Under the pieces are notes generated by a model, which had not been told where the DNA came from, made no database searches, and was given only the letters and a program-made list of their open reading frames with translations. A DNA stretch of 64,000 nucleotides, from positions 69,923,001 to 69,987,000 of the forward strand of contig CM059587.1 of NCBI GenBank assembly GCA_030407085.1, given 5' to 3'. Shown here in pieces: positions 32,611 to 43,550 of the stretch. A program made the translations under genes and the position numbers. Positions within the stretch are counted from its first letter, which is position 1, and each line of letters opens with the position of its first letter. The DNA comes from Trichopria drosophilae. Its lineage: Eukaryota; Arthropoda; Insecta; Hymenoptera; Diapriidae.

Positions 32611-35600
32611 AACATAGAGGACAGATCGTCATCGGCATTTGTAACTAAGAAGGTTTACCCAAACAAGGCATTTACGTACACAAATAAAGGCTCAAGTCAA
32701 AGCGGTTACTTCAAGAAACAATTCCCTGGAAATTGTTATAACTGTGGAAAATATGGACATTCGGCAAGTCGCTGTCGTACGACGGGTGGGGGATTTAGAG
32801 GTAAGGTAAATAATGCCAATAATACAATAGAACAGGAGGTAGAAGATTCATTAATCGCAGCATTAGCTTGTGTAACGGAAAAAGATGAATGGTGTTTGGA
32901 TAGTGGTGCCACGGCACACATGTGTCATAACAAAGAATTTTTTGAAACCTTATCTGATGGACCAGTGAACACTATAAACACAGCCGGGAAAGAAACAATA
33001 ACGTCTTTAGGAATAGGAAATGTAAAGATTAATGTAAAATCGCGAGATAACGTGAAATCGATCAACTTAAGCAATGTCTTATATGTACCTGAATTAAGAA
33101 ATAATTTACTATCAATTCCAGCAATGACTAATAAAAATTACAATGTACAATTTTCTAAAGATAAAGCGTACGTAAATAGGCCGAACGGTTCAGTGCTTTT
33201 TGTCGCGAATAAAAAAGATCGATTATTCGTCGTGAAGCAGGTGTCCAATCACAACGTCAACATAGCAAATAATACTCAAAATTCAAAATTAAGACTATGG
33301 CACGAAAGATACGGTCACCTAAATTACCACGACTTGAACGAGTTATTTGTAAACAAACGAGTTTTCGGATTAGATTTACCGTCGAAAGCTAAGCACGTTC
33401 CGTGTTTAACATGCGATCGCGCGAAAATTCACGTGTTGCCATTTCCCGAAACGGGTACACGAGCGAAGGAAGTTTTAGAATTAATTCACACAGATATTTG
33501 TGGCCCGATGGATGTGAATTCGTATGGAAATGCGCGTTATTTTGCAACGTTTATTGATGACAGGTCGCGATATATAGAAGTTGTATTTTTAAAATCGCGT
33601 GATGAAATTTTGAGTGAATTTAAGAAGTATCAGTTGCGTGCCGAAAAACAAACCGGTCGAAAAATAATTAAATTGCGAAGCGACAATGCGAAAGAATATG
33701 AGAGTAAAGAATTCAAATTGTATTTAGAGAGTCAGGGAATTACAAAGCAATTATCCGTTGAGTACACGCCGCAGCAAAACGGAGTCGCGGAACGCGCAAA
33801 TAGAACAATTGTAGAAATGGCACGCGCAATGCTGATAAATACAAATGTACCTAAAGCCTTATGGGCCGAAGCAGTTAATACAGCAGTATTTTTGCGTAAT
33901 AGAAGCCCCTCGAAAGCTATCGGAAATGTAACCCCTTATGAAATATGGCTAAATCGTAGGCCGACGATTAAGTTTTTAAGGATATTCGGATCCCAGGCGA
34001 CGTATTTACAAAAGAAACCGGGCGGGGCAAAATTCGACTCAAAGGGTAAAGATGCGATAATGGTCGGATATTCTAGCGAGGCGAAAGCATATCGATTGTG
34101 GATCCCTGGTACAACGAAAGTAATAAAGAGTAGAGATGTTCGTTTCATTGAAGAAATCCAGGAAAATAGTACGGTCTGGTCAGGTTTCGATTTTGGAACT
34201 GATTTTTTTCGCGATGATTATAAAGAGGGCACCGATTACGAACGTGAATGCGACAGTAAATCGGAAGAGTTCGAAAGCCATTCCGAACCTAGTTCGTTTG
34301 AAGACGCAAGTGAAGAGTTCAAAGGGGAGCATTCAACCCCGATTAGTGGTAAACGTGGTCCAGGTAGACCCTCAATAATTAGAACGGGTAAACCTGGTCG
34401 TCCTAAAAAACAATACCAAACGGCTAGTGTCGCTGTGAATGAAATTTCTAGGGATCCACAAACGGTTGCGGAAGCTTTGTGCAGATCTGATAAAGATCAA
34501 TGGTTAAATGCGATGCAAAGCGAATATAATTCGTTATTAGAATGTAATACCTGGGATTTAGTCGATAGACTGCCTGACATGAAGGTCATAAGTTCAAAGT
34601 GGGTCTTCCACATAAAGCGTTTCCAAAATGGAAAAATTAATAAATATAAGGCGAGGTTGGTAGCACGCGGATGCGAGCAAAAATATGGAGTTGATTACTC
34701 AGAAGTATATGCTCCTGTAGCGCGCATACAAACTGTTAGAACTCTTTTAGCTATAAGTGTGGAAAAAAATTACCACATACATCAGATGGATGTTATTACG
34801 GCATATGTTCAAGGTGACCTTTTGGAAACGGTATATATGGAACAACCTGAAATATTTGACCAAAATGCGCAAAAGAAAGTGTGTCGCCTTCGCCGACCAA
34901 TCTATGGATTGAAGCAATCAGGTCGTGCTTGGCAGCAAAAATTAAGCGAAAAATTAAGTAAAATTGGACTTGAACCGAGCAAAGTCGAACCATGCGTATA
35001 TACGGGAAACATCAGCGGTTACAATGTGATAATTATTGCGTACGTTGATGACTTGCTCCTATCATCCGAGTCGATCGACACACTAAATCTAGTTAAAATA
35101 GAGCTAAGTAAATATTTTAAAATGAAAAATTTAGGACCCGTAAATGAGATTTTGGGCATGCAAATCGAAAGAGACAAAGAGATCGGATACATAAAAGTTT
35201 CACAGAAAAAATACATAAACGATATAATCGAAAAATTCGGAATGAGCCTATGTAAGCCCGCGTTCACACCTCTACCTTACGGAACGAAATTGTCAAATAA
35301 TATGCTGGCTAACACTCCTGAAGAAAAGAGGGAGATGGAAAACAAGCCGTATAGGGAATTAATAGGTAGTTTATTGTACTTATCCAATACAACAAGGCCC
35401 GACATCTCTTTTTCGGTAGCAGCATTAAGCCGATACAATGTAAATCCGGGAATTCAAAGTTGGAAATGCGCGAAATATATTGTCCGATATTTGAAACATC
35501 CAGCCAATTTTGCCTTATTGTACCGCAAAACTGGAAAACCATTGTACTCGTACACGGATGCTGATTGGGGGGGTGACCTAAGCGACCGGAAATCACGTTC

Positions 35601-36009
35601 AGGAAGTGTACATGTTTTAGCCGCGGGGCCTGTAAGTTGGTTTTCTAAAAAACAACCAACCGTTGCAATGTCCACGATGGATGCAGAATATGTAGCGCTC
35701 TCCGAAAGTATAAAGGAAACTATGCACCTGCGTAATCTAATTATGGATATGTATGGTGACTATTATGTATGCGGTGCAACGGATGTATTATGCGATAATC
35801 AAAGCGCAATAGCATTAAGCAAGGATAACATGCTACACCAACGAAGTAAGCATATCGACATAAGATGTCATTTTATTAGGGAAGCTCAAACTAACGAATT
35901 AATTAACGTAAAGTTCGTTTCAACCAAAGAAAATGCAGCCGATATGCTAACGAAACCACTGGTGAAGGATGCTCATTCTTATTGCGTCAGTTTATTAAAT
36001 TTATTGTGA
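32530..36009 (+). CDS. copia gag-pol polyprotein (protease, integrase, RT, RNase H)
   Basis: 1,159 open codons; the first ~25 are out of the gag frame, so the ATG is probably not the natural start. Zinc knuckle CYNCGKYGHSASRC (69-82); protease WCLDSGATAH (121-130, catalytic DSG); integrase HHCC (H258, H263, C292, C295) and core D322 (HTDICG), D385 (RSDNAKEY), E421 (NGVAER); an acidic linker with two GRP motifs (PGRPS, PGRPKK, about 611-627) like AT-hooks; RT from about 640 with YKARLVARG, MDVITAYVQG, IYGLKQSGRAW and catalytic YVDD (838-841); RNase H D1010 (TDADW), E1053 (DAEY), D1089 (CDNQSA). All catalytic residues are present. It runs to within 50 bp of the 3' LTR. Confidence 0.95.
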   Translation: MSTNRYVWPLNQGTKFQRWKLYQQCKDNIEDRSSSAFVTKKVYPNKAFTYTNKGSSQSGYFKKQFPGNCYNCGKYGHSASRCRTTGGGFRGKVNNANNTIEQEVEDSLIAALACVTEKDEWCLDSGATAHMCHNKEFFETLSDGPVNTINTAGKETITSLGIGNVKINVKSRDNVKSINLSNVLYVPELRNNLLSIPAMTNKNYNVQFSKDKAYVNRPNGSVLFVANKKDRLFVVKQVSNHNVNIANNTQNSKLRLWHERYGHLNYHDLNELFVNKRVFGLDLPSKAKHVPCLTCDRAKIHVLPFPETGTRAKEVLELIHTDICGPMDVNSYGNARYFATFIDDRSRYIEVVFLKSRDEILSEFKKYQLRAEKQTGRKIIKLRSDNAKEYESKEFKLYLESQGITKQLSVEYTPQQNGVAERANRTIVEMARAMLINTNVPKALWAEAVNTAVFLRNRSPSKAIGNVTPYEIWLNRRPTIKFLRIFGSQATYLQKKPGGAKFDSKGKDAIMVGYSSEAKAYRLWIPGTTKVIKSRDVRFIEEIQENSTVWSGFDFGTDFFRDDYKEGTDYERECDSKSEEFESHSEPSSFEDASEEFKGEHSTPISGKRGPGRPSIIRTGKPGRPKKQYQTASVAVNEISRDPQTVAEALCRSDKDQWLNAMQSEYNSLLECNTWDLVDRLPDMKVISSKWVFHIKRFQNGKINKYKARLVARGCEQKYGVDYSEVYAPVARIQTVRTLLAISVEKNYHIHQMDVITAYVQGDLLETVYMEQPEIFDQNAQKKVCRLRRPIYGLKQSGRAWQQKLSEKLSKIGLEPSKVEPCVYTGNISGYNVIIIAYVDDLLLSSESIDTLNLVKIELSKYFKMKNLGPVNEILGMQIERDKEIGYIKVSQKKYINDIIEKFGMSLCKPAFTPLPYGTKLSNNMLANTPEEKREMENKPYRELIGSLLYLSNTTRPDISFSVAALSRYNVNPGIQSWKCAKYIVRYLKHPANFALLYRKTGKPLYSYTDADWGGDLSDRKSRSGSVHVLAAGPVSWFSKKQPTVAMSTMDAEYVALSESIKETMHLRNLIMDMYGDYYVCGATDVLCDNQSAIALSKDNMLHQRSKHIDIRCHFIREAQTNELINVKFVSTKENAADMLTKPLVKDAHSYCVSLLNLL

Positions 36010-36045
36010 AGTTAGTATTTTTTTTTAGCGTTAGGATATATTTCG

Positions 36046-36055
36046 ATAGAGGGAG
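36046..36055 (+). promoter_or_regulatory. copia polypurine tract
   Basis: ATAGAGGGAG directly abuts the 3' LTR (TGTTGG at 36056); it would prime plus-strand DNA synthesis. Confidence 0.75.
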
Positions 36056-36274
36056 TGTTGGAATATCGAACTATATACTGTACATTCCACTTACCGACGC
36101 TCGGTACCCTTCTTTGTCATCGAACATATAAGTCTATGTTTCGAAAATTTGGACATTGAGTCAGTGCGAGTCAGCGTGCGGTTGAGAGAACGCCGAGCGC
36201 GAAAATAAAGTCTTTACCGAAAATCGTGTTGGTTTCCTGATTCTTTAGCGCCCTATATCCTATACCTTCTGACA
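36056..36274 (+). repeat. copia 3' LTR
   Basis: 219 bp, identical by eye to the 5' LTR; followed by the ACGAG target duplication. Confidence 0.95.
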
Positions 36275-36792
36275 ACGAGTTTCGTATGACCTATTTTGAT
36301 TTACGGAAGCAGTAATATCCCATAAAATCCTACTTCAAGATGTCATGTGCTCAGTAGAAATAGGTGTATTTCGAGACAACCAAAATTGGTGGGAAATTTG
36401 CTAATTACCATCTCATAGGTTTCAGTCATCGCTAAACTTAAATCTTGCGTCAGTTTAATGAAATTCAAAATGGCGGATCCAATATGGCGGGCCTGTTATG
36501 TAAAATTTCACATTTCTGGAATAGGAAAAATACTATCGTATTCCACTCAGATTTTCAAGTCAACATTATTCTTCATATTTTTTGATTATATAAATAGTTT
36601 TTGAGAAAAAATTATGAGATGACAAGGCTTCCCGAAATTATTCTGTATTGTTTGTTTGCATCAACCCGCTATTTGCTGCTTACAGTCCACCTAACTTATA
36701 TAAATGTCGATATATTCATATACAGAAATTCATTACAAATATAGTTTACGTTGGAGAGGATCGTGGATTACTCTAATCGAGTTTGATCATCA

Positions 36793-37113
36793 TCAATGCG
36801 AAATCTGGGAAGACATTTTTCTCGTCACCAAAAAAACCTCTATGTCTTCAAAACAAATGTAATTTGAAATAGCTACTGGTAGATTCTGCGGTTTTATTAC
36901 CGTATGTGTGTTTTGAAATAAGCTAAACACGTTTATTCGAATGCCTGAACAATTTACCGCAAAAGTCGCCGCTAGGTGTTGTCGTGACTCTCGCCACTTT
37001 TTTGTTCTCGCTGTAGAAATGAGTTCTATGTATAAATAAGCAGTTGGCCTGGTTCCATCGAGAACGATATTTCTAAAACAGCCGTGATCTGATATTCTGA
37101 AAATTTCATACAA
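36793..37113 (-). CDS. 106-codon ORF in centre of P2, unrecognised
   Basis: The mirror counterpart of 25613-25900. It differs at a few residues (for example NCSGIRINVFSLF against NCSDIRINVLCLF) and extends 11 residues further because the P1 stop codon is absent. No known domain. See the P1 entry for alternatives. Confidence 0.2.
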   Translation of the reverse strand: MYEIFRISDHGCFRNIVLDGTRPTAYLYIELISTARTKKWRESRQHLAATFAVNCSGIRINVFSLFQNTHTVIKPQNLPVAISNYICFEDIEVFLVTRKMSSQISH

Positions 37114-38407
37114 AAAGTGTTCACATAATGCCTAAAAGAAAATCAGGTGCAACGGTCCAGGAAAATGATCTTTGAAACAACCGGCGGCAATACAGAATAA
37201 TTTCGGGAAGCCTTAGCATCTCATAATTTTTTTCTCAAAAACTATTTATATAATCAAAAAAATCTTAAGAATAATGTTGACTTGAAAATATGAGTGGAAT
37301 ATGAGAGTATTTTTCCTATTCCAGAAATGTGAAATTTTACATAACGGGTCAGCCATTTTGAATTTCGGTAAACTGACTCAAGATTTGAGATTAGCGATGT
37401 CTGAAACCTATGAGATGGTAATTATCAAATTTCACACCAATTTTGGTTGTCTCGAAATACACGTATTTCTACTGAGCACATGACAGTCGCCATCCTGAAA
37501 TTGGATTTTATGGGATATTACTGCTTTCGCAAATCAAAATAGGTCATACAAAACTCGTAATAACTTATTTGTACGATTTTACTACAAAGATAACCTAACA
37601 GATCCGAAATAATAGCATTTCCTTCACTTTCAAAAATTTTCTACGTTCAGACGCCATTTTGAAACGAAAAACAAAATAAATCAAAATATGTGAATGTATA
37701 ATTTTGAAATAATACAATCGGGAACGCGTTTCTGACAGATTAGAAGGTGATCTGAAGCCGATATCATAGTTAAAAATGCATTTAAAAAAAAATTGTATCT
37801 AAAAAATAAAGTTTTTTTCAGTATTTTTGTAAAAAAACTGTGTTAAACGTCTTTTTTCGAAAATTTCAGTAGCGCCAATCGAAAGAGCGACCTCAAAACT
37901 AGTCGAATATACATGTTTCCAATTTTTTTCAATTTTTATTTTATACATAAAACGATGTTGAAATCCATGTGCAAATTGTGCATATTTGGGACTTAAAGGG
38001 TTAATGAAAGAAAGAATGATTACAATCAACTCCATACTATTATCAGACACCGTCGTCTCCGAATTTTTTCTTAATGATCCAATTTATATAATTTTAATGA
38101 ATCAATATAATATTCAATAAGTTATTATAAATATTACTATTCCCATACACCATCTACATAGATATATTTTTATGTAATTCAGTACTTTTTCTTTGCAACT
38201 TCTGAGTTGAATTAATAGATTGAAAAATAAAATAACTATTACGGTTTATTCCCTGCTATTGGAAATTAATAAATTTTTTAAGTGGAACTTTCATTGATAT
38301 TTTTCTATTATTTTCAATTTATTCAATTGTCGAAAAGCAAGTTGTAGATTCTATGTCTACCCCAGCAATTTTTATATTCAACGTTTTAATTCATTTAGAA
38401 CAGCTTA

Positions 38408-38500
38408 GAATCTGTTTTTCCGTAAGTAAAGTATAGTCGAGTACGTAAAGTTTACTTTACGCACGAGTGTACTTTCGTACCGAAAAGACGAACATAAAGG
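38408..38500 (+). repeat. CGTAAAGT palindromic module, right-arm copy
   Basis: Mirror of 24236-24325, in the same orientation as the third copy at 63143-63235. Confidence 0.8.
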
Positions 38501-41088
38501 TACTTTAGCAGTATATAATAGTTATCGAAGAGATCTATTTGTGTCAATATTACAATTTTTTGTACAGTTTTCTATTTTTATTGACAAAAATGTACTGAGT
38601 AGAAAAAGACCCGTAAATAATGTATGCACTGAAATAATCTTAATATTTAATACGGAGGTATTAGGTCAGGAACATTTTTCTTATAAAACATATACAGAAA
38701 AGTTTTATTAAATATTTAATGTTATTTTTTATTTTCAAAACCCATTAGTTTTCAACGTTTTGTTATAATTAATTAGCGAAAATGTTTAGAGAGTACCAAT
38801 GTTTATCTGTGTACACAATAACAACAGAATACAGTGTTTGGGAATCTTGTTAATATTTTCGTAAAATCCGATTTTATCATACAGAAAACGTTATTCTAAT
38901 GACTAGCCATAAATTGATTTCTCGAGTTATTTTGTTTTGCCGATACTTCTATACAATCAAGATCATGAATACAGTTTTTGGAGGATTTTTTATAATGATC
39001 TTGGTTGAAGATTATTCCATCCCATATGGATAAACATCACCTACTGTGGTACTAAAATCCGCATTATTAATCTGGATAGCTTAAAAACGATGTAGTTGTT
39101 TATGGTGAACTGTAATTTAACTATGTATTATTATTAATAATTTATAGTTGAACTGCGATTTCTATATTGTAAAATACCTACGTATGATCATACATAACTG
39201 AATGTTGCACTTAAAAAAGCTTCCTAGCTTAGTAAACCAAAACGTCAATCAAAAGAATTTCTAAATATTAACTGAAGTGCCGTGTACTATTAATATATTA
39301 AATTAAAATGTAAAAAAATCATTTGATGTAAGAATAATCAAATTTGTAATAATGCTATTGAAGCTCGATTGGATTTTAATTAGTCGTTTAAAAACGATCT
39401 ATATCAACGTAAACTAAACTGATCCATTTACATATATCATTAAAATCATATTAATTGAATCCTTAGGTAAAATAGCTCTGCGAGATCGGGTTGGTCATAA
39501 TCACTATTTCTTTCCTTAATAGTTTCTGGAATCGCATATTACTCTGCAGCTGTTTATCAGTATAGTAATTTCCCAAAGAAAATAGATTCACCAAATCTAT
39601 TATCCATTTTACGATAATCAATTTATCACATTAGATTTTTTTGTGTGTGTTACCTTTCGTGAAAATTAATTGAAATTTACCAATATGAATCCTAACATTG
39701 CAGTTTATCTAAACATCTGAAAAATTAGTGAATTCATAGAAACGATCCTGTACATTTATTTATTAATTGATTTTAAACACAGTCTCATTAAATATGAATG
39801 GAATGATATCATTCACCCCCCAATTTCATAATTAAAATCAAACATTATTGCTGATTATCGTGGAATTATGCATTATATAAAAAAATTGAAACATACGTAA
39901 TAAAGATATAAAAACTATTAGCAAATTTTGACGTGCAAATCTAGGATACTTCGGATATTAGAAATGAAACATGCAATTTTGTCGTATTATTATTAATATT
40001 TTGTCAATAATTTTACTTTATATATCTTTATTGCTATTTCGTTTATATAATATGTATGATAACATATGGAATTTGCTGTATTCTTTTTTTAAACTGGTAC
40101 TTTAGTACGGGAGGCAGCGACAGTTTTTCAAACATTATTCCTACACGTCTGATTCTTTCTGAGTTTGTAGTTTTGATGATACAAAAGAAGAAAACTGCAG
40201 TCTGCCAACACCTCGTCCGTGCATTTGTTCGTAATAATTTATCAAATTTGTCGAATAGTTGCATGTAAATGTGTCATTCCTACAAGGCTGAAGCTTGGTA
40301 GAGTCTTAAATGGTGATTAGCTTGTCTTGTTCGATTTAGCTACAATGTCGAATTCGAGCTCATCGTGATTATAAACATTTTCTAATGTACTAAATTTTAA
40401 TGATATTTACACCTTATAATATTTCTCAACACAATTTGTGGCAGCACCTAATTAAAAAAAAAATGAGCTAATTTTCTCATCCATGATTCCTAAACTTTCT
40501 AGGTTATCATGGAAGGCTTTTGCCAGTTTTAATATTATTCTAATCAATTTCATTTGCCTTCTTTGCCTTTATTATCTTTAATACTTTCTACACATTTTTA
40601 GGTTAAAGGCATTACATTACATTTCAACTACAATTAACGAGATTAATATGAATCATTTAATTTTAATGCAGCAAATAAGATATTTTTTTTTAAAGACATT
40701 TACAAGACATTTACAGGATAATACATGAGACAGTCCCCCCCCCCCCCCCATTACTGCGCCCCGTAGAACATCTTGACCCCTTTGTATCGCATTTGCACGG
40801 GGTCTGGAAAAACTACGGAAAACCCATGCAGGTACAGTCGACGAACTACTTTATCATCAGGGGTTACCCTCTGATGGTAAAGCAGCTGTCTCCCACTCAG
40901 CAATCGGCCCGCTATCTTTGTCGTTGCGGGCGCTACGCTCGTTTTTTTATTTCCATAGTCAGCTTCCAAGTATGGATCCCTAATCAGGATGCTTTCACTT
41001 GATAGAGCGACTGTGCGTCGCACCGATCACAGGGCAATTGGTGTTGGTAGTTAATAAGATATACTGAAGTGAATTCAATCATTTCGAC

Positions 41089-41427
41089 ATGCAGAATTGG
41101 CTGAAGTTTACTTATGAACTGGAATACACTGACTGGTTTGACTGGTACCATAAAAAATCTTGGTCCGGGCGATATATGAATTATCTTTCTATTCATCTGC
41201 AAATATACAAAACTGACATGATATACGGAATAATTGATAATGCCGTCAAACTTTCTTCATCTAAATACCTTGAAAAAAATCTGCACTTACATAACGGTGA
41301 CGACAACTTACAGAGAAGGGGGTTGTCGCGCGGTTATAGGGGTCGAATATATATTTCGATAAACGATACCGTATTTTCCTACTATGTCATGCTAAGTCAC
41401 ATGCAAATATTAGAGAAACATAAATAA
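41089..41427 (+). CDS. 112-codon ORF crossing the palindrome's right edge, unrecognised
   Basis: The first 62 codons (MQNWLKFTYELEYTDWFDWY...) are inside arm A' and are also open in the left arm (20481-20669, minus strand), with one amino-acid difference. From KYLE on it leaves the palindrome and adds ~50 residues (...RGYRGRIYISINDTVF...). Trp/Tyr-rich, no recognised domain. The opposite strand of the same segment is equally open in both arms, so openness is weak evidence. A HHR-like motif follows on the other strand 13 bp later. Confidence 0.2.
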   Translation: MQNWLKFTYELEYTDWFDWYHKKSWSGRYMNYLSIHLQIYKTDMIYGIIDNAVKLSSSKYLEKNLHLHNGDDNLQRRGLSRGYRGRIYISINDTVFSYYVMLSHMQILEKHK

Positions 41428-41439
41428 ATAGGTTGGCTG

Positions 41440-41512
41440 ATGTTTCGTCCCGGGTCCGCTCACGGACTCTTCAGTGGGGCCTTCTTGTGAGCGGACCCTG
41501 CCCCAGACATAT
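41440..41512 (-). ncRNA. Hammerhead-ribozyme-like motif
   Basis: On the minus strand the order is GTC (41508-41506, cleavage triplet), stem I TGGGGC/GCCCCA (41505-41500 with 41480-41475), core CTGAAGA (41474-41468), stem II GTCC/GGAC (41467-41464 with 41450-41447), core GAAAC (41446-41442), and a weak 3-bp stem III (CAT with ATG). Every invariant core base (CUGANGA, GAAA, UH at the site) is present. The stem I and stem II loops contain GTCCGCTCAC and GTGAGCGGAC, perfectly complementary, so either a kissing interaction or a competing hairpin is possible. Hammerheads are known in Penelope-like elements, and a possible relic of one lies in the palindrome loop. Confidence 0.6.
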
Positions 41513-43473
41513 CTCGGCAATAAATATGTCGTTTTTATATAAAATATAAATAAATAATATAATATACAATATAACAGATATATTGAATCATTACTCACCC
41601 ACCGATGAGACCGCGAAGCGACCCGGGAAGTCACCACCAACGCATCTCAAGGTTCTGGCTCTTTGATATACCCGAACTCTAATGATAAAACTGGGGTAAA
41701 TTCCCCAGGGCCCGGAGTCTAGGGGGCCCGGCCGCAAACCAAATAATAAAGTATGAAATATTCCTTTAAAAAAAAATTGGAAAAGTTGCATGCAAGTCTT
41801 AAAAATCCACTAGAATCGCGAAATTTTCCCACTTTTCCCGCTTTCTGTCATGCTTTAGGACGCATAAAAGCGCATTCTTTTTTTTAGAGTACACGAAAAT
41901 CGCCAATCTTTTTGAGTCTATGATTTGTATTTCGCGCTTAAATTCGACAATATGGCGGCTGGCAGTAACGGATCGCTCAACAGGTTGGTGAAAAAATATT
42001 AGGCTATAGCACACTTTATTACTTCCACCACGATCCAACCTTGCTTACTGTCATTCTAGTAGCGGTATCGCCTGCTTTTAATGTCATACCCATAGTAATG
42101 TTGTAAAATGTTCATAAAAAGAAGTACAGTGTTGTATGTTGGTTGCATGTGGTACAAGAGGCAATGAAAACAAATCGATCAATTAGTGTTCTGGTGACGA
42201 AACAACAAGAAATAATTAATCTTCCTTTTGTACACAGAAAATTGTGTACTGCAATAATTTCCTATTTAATGTATTTAATGATTGAAACTTAGAAGAATTA
42301 ATGAAATATGAAAAAAAGAGAACTAAATTATTTTAATGGTATGTTTGTGTTAGTGTTATTCTTTGTGTATTTGCAATCCAAAACGTACAAACATAACCTA
42401 TAATTGAGGGTCTGGATGGTCTGGATGCAATAACGAAATGCGTGCGGATTTTGCTGAAAAAGTATTGTCCAAATGACCAATTTTCAAAATGCTCGGATTG
42501 AAAATGTAGAGATTGGTACTTGTAGAGAATATAGACATCTTTTTTTCCTTTAATAAAATTGTTCAAGTTTATAGTATTTTAAATGAACGTCAAAAACGTC
42601 GGTTTCATATAATGTATAATTTCAATATTTTTTCACTTCAGCTCGCGGTAGTGAAGGGGTATTTAAGAATTTGGCAAACAAAAAAATAGCAACGTGATCG
42701 CAAGAGTTTTTCGCTTCTAACGCAAAAAGAAAATTTTGAAAATCTTAAAAAACAAAGGAATTAAAAATCTTAAAATAAAGAAATTAAAAAAAAAAAATTT
42801 TCCGCAAATGTCCCGCAAAACGACTTGTGATACATTTCGGGGCTTCGTTTATCTGGCGAATTTTAAGCCAAGTTCGAAAAAGTTGTTTATTAGGGTTTGT
42901 TAATGTGAAAAATTTCATGTTAATCCAAGTATTAGTGTTTAACTTGTGCCGGTTTCTGTCGGTCCTTTGTGCGTTTAGCGACGTGCTTACCGGTAGCAAC
43001 TTAAAACCGACACAACTTATTAAATACTACTTGGATTAACGTGAACATTTTTTCATCCCGTTATTGCATCAAGACCCTCAACTTTTTTATTTTTATGTGC
43101 CTTTCTTTATATTGCTTCACATATGACAGGCTGGGAGTAAAAGTACATTAAATCCTATATAAAGGCATTTTTGCTCTCAACCTGACATATGTTAATAATA
43201 TAAATATATTTAAACTGAAAAGCCCTTTTTGAAATTGAATCATTATATTTTAATTATAAAGTATTTCAATTGGCAAAGTACTATTTAAGTAGAAACATGA
43301 TCATTGTGTTTAGAGATTAATTTTCTTTTTTCAAAAGCAGATTTTTGAATTTTCGGCGATATTGGCGTGAAAGTTTCCTTATGAAATTACAGTTTTAGAG
43401 AGTGCACAACTTAAATTTGAATTATCTGTTATTGTGGTTTTATTTTTGTTTCTATTGAAAACTCAAGTAAAAG

Positions 43474-43548
43474 GTGAGTTTTTAAAAAAAATTAATTTTT
43501 GAATTGAGAATTTGGTAAACGTTTAAATGTACATAACATATATTATAG
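43474..43548 (+). promoter_or_regulatory. Candidate 75-bp intron in hAT 5' leader
   Basis: AAG|GTGAGT at 43474 and TATTATAG at 43548 are consensus splice sites. Removal places exon sequence directly before ATG 43551 and deletes the upstream in-frame ATG at 43527. Confidence 0.55.
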
Positions 43549-43550
43549 CT

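Larger units (their letters stand above)
31865..36279 (+). mobile_element. Ty1/copia retrotransposon with identical LTRs
   Basis: A full-length element of 4,405 bp (31870-36274) inside P2, flanked by the 5-bp duplication ACGAG (31865-31869, 36275-36279). LTRs of 219 bp begin TGTTGGAAT, end TTCTGACA and look identical by eye, so the insertion is very young. A primer site follows the 5' LTR and a purine tract precedes the 3' LTR. Gag-pro-IN-RT-RNase H order with integrase before RT defines copia. Pol is open, but gag carries a stop and a frameshift, so this copy probably cannot move alone. Confidence 0.97.
31425..38000. mobile_element. piggyBac-like palindromic element P2 interrupted by copia
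   Basis: Bounded by TTAA (31421-31424, 38001-38004) and CCCTTTAAGTCCCAAATGTG ends. Without the copia element it is about 2.17 kb and mirrors P1. Its neighbours on both sides also mirror those of P1, so P1 and P2 descend from one insertion copied by the inverted duplication. Confidence 0.85.
30533..41270. repeat. Right arm of giant palindrome (B'-P-A')
   Basis: Mirror of 20487-27762. Removing the copia insertion (4.4 kb) and allowing for the left-arm MITE and the indels, both arms are about 7.3 kb. The inner boundary is at GTTAAAGAGTAA (30533), which pairs with 27762; the outer one is at CTAAATACCTTG (about 41270), which pairs with 20487. The segment 39085-39380, missing from the left arm, has a diverged relative in the loop (28400-28650). 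This shows that the left arm lost it, and that the right arm did not gain it. Confidence 0.9.
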
